DNA from: Cryptomeria japonica
Taxonomy: Eukaryota > Streptophyta > Pinopsida > Cupressales > Cupressaceae
Direction of reading: 5' to 3'
DNA: 64,000 bases
Assembly: GCF_030272615.1 (NCBI RefSeq)
Contig: NC_081410.1
Coordinates: 509,371,442 to 509,435,441, forward strand
The notes under the pieces: generated by a model
Told to the model about the DNA's origin: nothing
The model's input: the letters and a program-made list of their open reading frames with translations, nothing else
Database searches by the model: none
Position numbers and translations under genes: made by a program
Part shown: one piece after another, positions 59,588-64,000 of the stretch
Layout: every line of letters begins with the position of its first letter
Position numbering within the stretch: position 1 is the stretch's first letter

Positions 59588-62530
59588 TCATCTAGTCTTA
59601 GTAGGAAGTTGCGAAGATTGAGGAGGAGGAATGTTCTCATCCTTATCACTTGGGTGTTTAGGTTGTGGTCTCTTAGGTTGAATAATAGGAGAAGAGGAAG
59701 GTCTCTTCTCTCCATAAGAGGAAGGAGGAGGAACTGCTCCATGTAAAGGAGGAATATTTGGTTTTGGAAGGAGACCAAGTCCATCATGATGAGGAGGGAT
59801 AGGTCTACTTTTAGGAAGTTTATTAATCATAGGCATAGTCACATCCATAAGGATGGGTTGGGAATCTTCTTGAGGAAAGACATTAGTTTTATCTTTCAAA
59901 GGAGGAACTTCCTTCTCAAGAATGATAGGAATGTCAAGTTTGGGTGTTCTAGGTTCACTTAGAGATAGGATCATATCTGTTTTCCACTTTTGATAAGATT
60001 TGAAAAGATGATCACTTCGCGGAGGAAGAGATTGGAATTGTTTAGGCAAAAAGTAATCAAGAGGAACGCTAGAAGTTCTTTCAGCTAGTTTAAAGAGACT
60101 ATGATTGATAGTAACAACTTCACCATTATGGGGAAATTTCAAACACTTGTGAATAGGAGAAGTGATAGCTTTCATGAAAGATAGCCAAGGATAGCCAAGC
60201 TTCACACGAAATTGTTCGGAAGATGGAATAATAGCAAAGTTCACATCAAGGGATTTGTTACGGACCTCAATAGGTAATGTAATAGAACCAATTGCAGGAG
60301 AAGAAAATGCATCAAATAGTTTCACAACCACATTTGTTTCGTCATAGATCACTTGATTCAATTGCAAAGTAAAAAGAAATTCTTTAGTAATGATATTAAC
60401 CATGCAAGAAGGATCAATAAGCACTCCACGGCAAGGTGTATTTTTTACTTTTGCAACTATATATAAAGGACCATCAGGTGCCCTAATAGTTTCACTAGAA
60501 TCAAATGTGATGGAAGGTTCTTTAGGGATTTTTTGCTGCTGTACAAAGTTAATCACATTCGGAGTCATAGACACAAGATCATCAGGTGAGACAGAGGAAT
60601 CAGTAGTATCAATCGCATTAGAGGTATGAGAAGGTAATGGATCAGTGAAAATCTGAAGATTTTGGTTAGGAGGAGCTACAGATGTATTGCCTTTATCATT
60701 CACACCAGAAACAGAGATAGTATTATTATCAATCAAATCTTGAATTTTCCCCTTTAAAGCAAAACATTTTTCAGTATCATGCCCAAGCTGACGATGAAAT
60801 TGACAAAAGGATTTGTTATCAAAATAGGGTGAATTAATCTTTGCAGGATCAATTTTCCTTATAGGAGGAAGAGTAAGCACATTTTGTTCCAATAACTTAT
60901 TCATAATACTATGCAATGATTCATTCAAAGGAGTAAACTTTCTTTCTCTCTTGAAAAAATTAGAAATAGGAGACACACCTGATGCTGCATTCACATTGTT
61001 GTTGATGATGTTTTCATTGAATTTAATGGACTCTCTGTTTGGTTTAAACTTCCCAAATGGTTGTTGACTACTATCACCCTTATCACTCGGAGTCATAGGA
61101 TGTGATTGTTCCATTTGACTCACAGTCAGTTGATAATTGTGAAGAGTTGCGCACAACTGTTGGAAAGAAGTAAACTTAGTAAACAGGAGTTTGTCTTGAA
61201 TATCTTTTTGTAAATTAGAAATAAAGATTCTTTGAATATCATTGTCAGGCACTGGAAAAGAAATTTGAGCATACAAATGCTTATATCTACCAATGAAATC
61301 AGTCACTTTTTCTTTAACACCTTGTTTACAATGCATTAAATCAATCAAAGTAACTTTAAGACTTATATTGTTTTGAAATTGTTGAATGAAAGCATTTGCA
61401 AGTTGTTCGAAAGAAGTAATAGAATAAGAAGGCAACGAGAAATACCATTGTAGGGCTTTGTCTCTTAATGTTCTAGTAAACAGTTTTGCAAGCAACCTTT
61501 GGTCATAAGCAAAATCAGTACATATTGTTTGAAAAGTCTTAACATGTGTTAGAGGATCTCCTTTACCATTATAAAGCTCCAAATGCAGGATTTCAACATG
61601 TTTAGGAGGGATAGCTCGAACAATGTCAAGAGAAAGTGGGCTCGCAACATCAAATGTGGGCACAATAAACTTAGATTGATTCATAGAGGCAATTTGTTGC
61701 TGTAAAGAAGAGACAGTTTGTGCAAGATTGTTAATGGTCGCTTCAGTCGAAGAATTCATATTAGACGTGTTAGATTGTGATGGAGGTGTTATGTTATTGA
61801 AAGAAGGTAGAGAGTAAGGTGGTGGGACACTATGATAGTTAGTCATAGGAGATGATTGGACAGGAGGAACACTACAAGGAGGAATGGAAAACGAATTGCC
61901 CCCTTGTGTCATGTTCATTTGTGGTGATATAATAGGAACACTCATTGAAGGAATGAATGAAGAAGTCGGATTGAATGAAGGAAGAGGGTTAATTGAAGAA
62001 GAGGGATTGCCCCCATGACTGGTGATCATAGGAGGAATGTCTTGTGTTGAAGTAGTCATTATGTTTGATGTAAAAGTAGGTATACTAGCAATAAGAGTCG
62101 TCAAAGGAATAGAATGATTGTCTTGAGTAGGAGGTTGTGTATAACCTAAGGTTTCGGCACAACTTTTCATAGGCATCACATTTGAATCCACAATGTGTGC
62201 AATACCATGCAAAATATCAATTCCATTCTTATCACTTTGAAGCATACATTTTAGACCCTCAATTAAAGGAAGAGCTTGACTATCAGGGTATTCTTGAGAC
62301 ATCCATTGTCGAAAATCGTCAAATTGGTTATCCAATTTTGAAAGTTGTTCTACAGAAACCTCATGGAGAGCTTCTTCATCATTAAGAGGATTAGAGGAAT
62401 TACCCATGTCCTCATTAAAAAGACCATTCAAATTAGGTTCCATCTCAGTAATTAAACCTTGGAAAGACTTAATTCTCAGGCTTCGTCTAACAGGAATAGT
62501 GTAAGTAGGACTTATTGTTGTAAAACTCAT
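59588..62530 (-). CDS. F6 Gag-protease polyprotein, 980 aa
   Basis: ATG 62530 to TGA 59588, fully open. Residues 1-300 are Pro/Ser/Asn-rich with a short Gln-rich helix (NLAQTVSSLQQQIASMNQ). The retrotransposon gag domain is at about 310-470 (LYNGKGDPLTHVKTFQTICT, RTLRDKALQWYFSLPS, EQLANAFIQQFQNN). A Tat-type zinc motif CQFHRQLGHDTEKC is at 576-589. A protease-like core, RGVLIDPSCMVNIITKEFL, is near 701-719, followed by VKLGYPWLSFMKAI. LIDPS in place of a canonical DSG/DTG leaves catalytic activity uncertain. The tail is Pro/Lys-rich. Gag would form particles and bind RNA in the cytoplasm. This is the best-preserved ORF in the window. Confidence 0.93.
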   Translation of the reverse strand: MSFTTISPTYTIPVRRSLRIKSFQGLITEMEPNLNGLFNEDMGNSSNPLNDEEALHEVSVEQLSKLDNQFDDFRQWMSQEYPDSQALPLIEGLKCMLQSDKNGIDILHGIAHIVDSNVMPMKSCAETLGYTQPPTQDNHSIPLTTLIASIPTFTSNIMTTSTQDIPPMITSHGGNPSSSINPLPSFNPTSSFIPSMSVPIISPQMNMTQGGNSFSIPPCSVPPVQSSPMTNYHSVPPPYSLPSFNNITPPSQSNTSNMNSSTEATINNLAQTVSSLQQQIASMNQSKFIVPTFDVASPLSLDIVRAIPPKHVEILHLELYNGKGDPLTHVKTFQTICTDFAYDQRLLAKLFTRTLRDKALQWYFSLPSYSITSFEQLANAFIQQFQNNISLKVTLIDLMHCKQGVKEKVTDFIGRYKHLYAQISFPVPDNDIQRIFISNLQKDIQDKLLFTKFTSFQQLCATLHNYQLTVSQMEQSHPMTPSDKGDSSQQPFGKFKPNRESIKFNENIINNNVNAASGVSPISNFFKRERKFTPLNESLHSIMNKLLEQNVLTLPPIRKIDPAKINSPYFDNKSFCQFHRQLGHDTEKCFALKGKIQDLIDNNTISVSGVNDKGNTSVAPPNQNLQIFTDPLPSHTSNAIDTTDSSVSPDDLVSMTPNVINFVQQQKIPKEPSITFDSSETIRAPDGPLYIVAKVKNTPCRGVLIDPSCMVNIITKEFLFTLQLNQVIYDETNVVVKLFDAFSSPAIGSITLPIEVRNKSLDVNFAIIPSSEQFRVKLGYPWLSFMKAITSPIHKCLKFPHNGEVVTINHSLFKLAERTSSVPLDYFLPKQFQSLPPRSDHLFKSYQKWKTDMILSLSEPRTPKLDIPIILEKEVPPLKDKTNVFPQEDSQPILMDVTMPMINKLPKSRPIPPHHDGLGLLPKPNIPPLHGAVPPPSSYGEKRPSSSPIIQPKRPQPKHPSDKDENIPPPQSSQLPTKTR

Positions 62531-63689
62531 GCACTAGAGAGAGAGAAGATTTTGAATTTTAGAGGTAGCAAATTTTAGTAAAACCAGCCAATCTTCCAGA
62601 TTTAAGCTGTTAAATACAATCAGGACAATCTCCCGAAATTTCGGAAAAAATGTCCGGGACCGTGGCGCTCGGGGTGCACACGGTCCTCACAACTTTTTTC
62701 GAAATTTGCAGGGATGAAAGTTATGATGATTTTACAGCTAACCTGAAAAAAATTGAGTGATTTTACGATCTATAGATAGGCCAAATTAAAGTTGCAATCT
62801 CAAAATTGAACCCTACCAAGATTGTCGAAAAATGCAAAATTTGAATTTTGAAAAAGAGAGGGAAACTGAAATTTTGAATTTTATGATTTTAGAGGGAATA
62901 CCAAAAGCAATGTAAGTTTTGAAATTTGAAAGTTGACTCAATTTCACGCAAAATTCAATTTTAAAAGCGGAAATCAAAGTTGTTGTAATTAAGCACTTAA
63001 TTTCAAAAGTCACAAATTGCAAAAATTTGAATAAATCACTGAAATTTCGAATGAATGATAACACACTTTTCAGATTTAGGACAGTAAGAAACACAATTTT
63101 GACACAAATTTCAATTTCAACAATTTTTGAATGATTAGAAGCCTCAATCCAAGCAATCACTATACCAACTTTGACTGTAATTTTGAAGGTGTTAAAATTG
63201 ATAAAATCAACCAAAATTCTGGATTTTAGCAGGAAAATACAATAAGATCTCGCTCCCGAAATTTCAGAAAAAATGTCGGGGACGATGGCACTCGGAGTGC
63301 ACACGGTCCTCGCAACTTTTTTCCAAATTTTCAGGGATGAAAGATATTGTGATTTTATTGTGGAATCCAAAGTTACAGCTGATTTGGAGATGTTTTGATT
63401 AGTGAAATTATCAGTCAAAGGTTAATCAAGAGGGTTTCAAAAATTAGGGTTTTGACACTTAACCACTTAATTTTCAAAATCAAAGCACAAATATGAATTG
63501 ATAATTTGTAATAGAAGGGCAGATCTGAAACAAGCATTAACAATTAAACATTTCACAAGTTTAATTACTTAAAAAGAAAATTTAGGGTTTTTATGCAATT
63601 AACCTCTAAAATTTTGCCAAAGATCAAACATGGAAATGTAATCAAGGAATCCAATTTTCAGATCTAACTATGAATAATCAGAAAGGATG
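62531..63689 (-). other. F6 leader with internal direct repeat
   Basis: 1.16-kb leader between primer site and gag. A block of about 110 bp is present twice (about 62625-62735 and 63250-63360), each containing cccgaaatttc, a GC-rich gtgcacacggtcctc core and cagggatgaaag. A 201-codon open frame (minus 63418-62813) spans it. Its Lys/Ile/Phe/Ser-rich sequence looks like chance in AT-rich DNA, but its length is notable. Confidence 0.7.
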
Positions 63690-63710
63690 TTCACGTCGGG
63701 TTCACCAAAA
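63690..63710 (-). other. F6 primer-binding site
   Basis: The minus strand reads TTTTGGTGAACCCGACGTGA(A) next to the 5' LTR end. Same motif as in F3 with one difference. Confidence 0.8.
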
Positions 63711-64000
63711 TGTAAAGCGGAAAAATTGAACCCTAGTCGTTCTCACCTCCCCAATTTCGAGGAGGGAGAAGGGAGAGTCACTAGGGTTGATGGTTTTCAC
63801 TTAGGAGGGACTTTACATTCAAGAGAGGGGTTGAAACCCACAAGATCCAATCCCATGCAATGCAAGATTGGATTCTATATGAGTTTCAAGGGTTGTGATA
63901 GCAAGGATACCCTCTTTTGTAAAGAATGTAGATAGAATGATTAAGCTAGGAATGCATAGAAAGTGAGAAAGATTCGCTTATAAACTGAGTTAGGGATATA
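63711..64000 (-). repeat. F6 5' LTR, partial
   Basis: First 290 bp (in plus orientation) of the partner of 57176-58361. The rest lies outside the window. Confidence 0.93.

Larger units (their letters stand above)
57176..64000 (-). mobile_element. F6: Tat-like Gypsy gag-protease element, no RT, runs off the window
   Basis: Minus-strand element: 3' LTR 57176-58361, polypurine tract, 980-codon gag-pro, long leader, primer site 63690-63710, 5' LTR from 63711 cut by the window end. The matching LTR parts (57176 onward and 63711 onward) are near identical, with about 10 differences in 290 bp. No RT or integrase lies in the 5.3-kb interior, so it depends on an autonomous partner. Gag style and primer site link it to F3. 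Confidence 0.92.

Overview
The window is intergenic DNA from a large, repeat-rich plant nuclear genome. It is AT-rich and full of nested long terminal repeat (LTR) retrotransposons; I recognise no cellular gene with confidence. The lineages seen (chromodomain Ty3/Gypsy, Tat-type Gypsy with an extra RNase H and an antisense plant-mobile-domain ORF, copia-type gag elements, plant L1-like LINEs) point to a seed plant. The scale of nesting would suit a conifer or other giant genome, but that is inference.

Layout. (1) F1, 1115-33423, minus strand: an old Ty3/Gypsy chromovirus split by two later insertions. Its 3' LTR, integrase/chromodomain, RNase H and most of RT lie at 1115-4643; gag C-terminus, protease and the RT start at 12769-14158; gag N-terminus, primer-binding site and 5' LTR at 32160-33423. 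(2) F2, 4644-12763, minus: an element with 2.4-kb LTRs that carries only a broken copia-like gag, inserted in the F1 pol with a 5-bp duplication cttct. (3) F3, 14159-32159, plus: an 18-kb Tat-like Gypsy element inserted in the F1 gag. It has two short leader ORFs, gag-pro-RT-RNaseH-archaeal-type RNaseH-integrase almost wholly in one frame but full of stops, tandem repeats and an antisense plant-mobile-domain ORF. Its 3' end is abnormal: about 800 bp of F1 gag, duplicated from the left flank, sits directly before the 3' LTR. (4) F4, 34528-41301, minus: gag-only element plus a 3-kb second ORF of unknown function. (5) 41302-52465: old non-LTR debris including two related L1-like RT remnants, and a compact retroposon (50235-50908) with an intact 119-codon ORF and 16-bp flanking repeats. 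(6) F5, 52466-56671, minus: copia-like gag-protease element without pol, inserted in the second L1 remnant with duplication tttgg. (7) F6, 57176 to beyond 64000, minus: Gypsy (Tat-like) gag-protease element with an intact 980-codon ORF and no RT.

How it fits together. F1 is the oldest (LTRs differ by roughly 12% by eye). F2 and F4 look about 10% diverged; F3 and F5 about 4%. Four of six LTR elements keep gag (with or without protease) but lack reverse transcriptase, so they would depend on enzymes supplied by other elements. The F3 pol is decayed almost entirely by C-to-T type stop codons without frameshifts, which suggests deamination of methylated cytosines. All percentages are hand estimates from reading aligned stretches.
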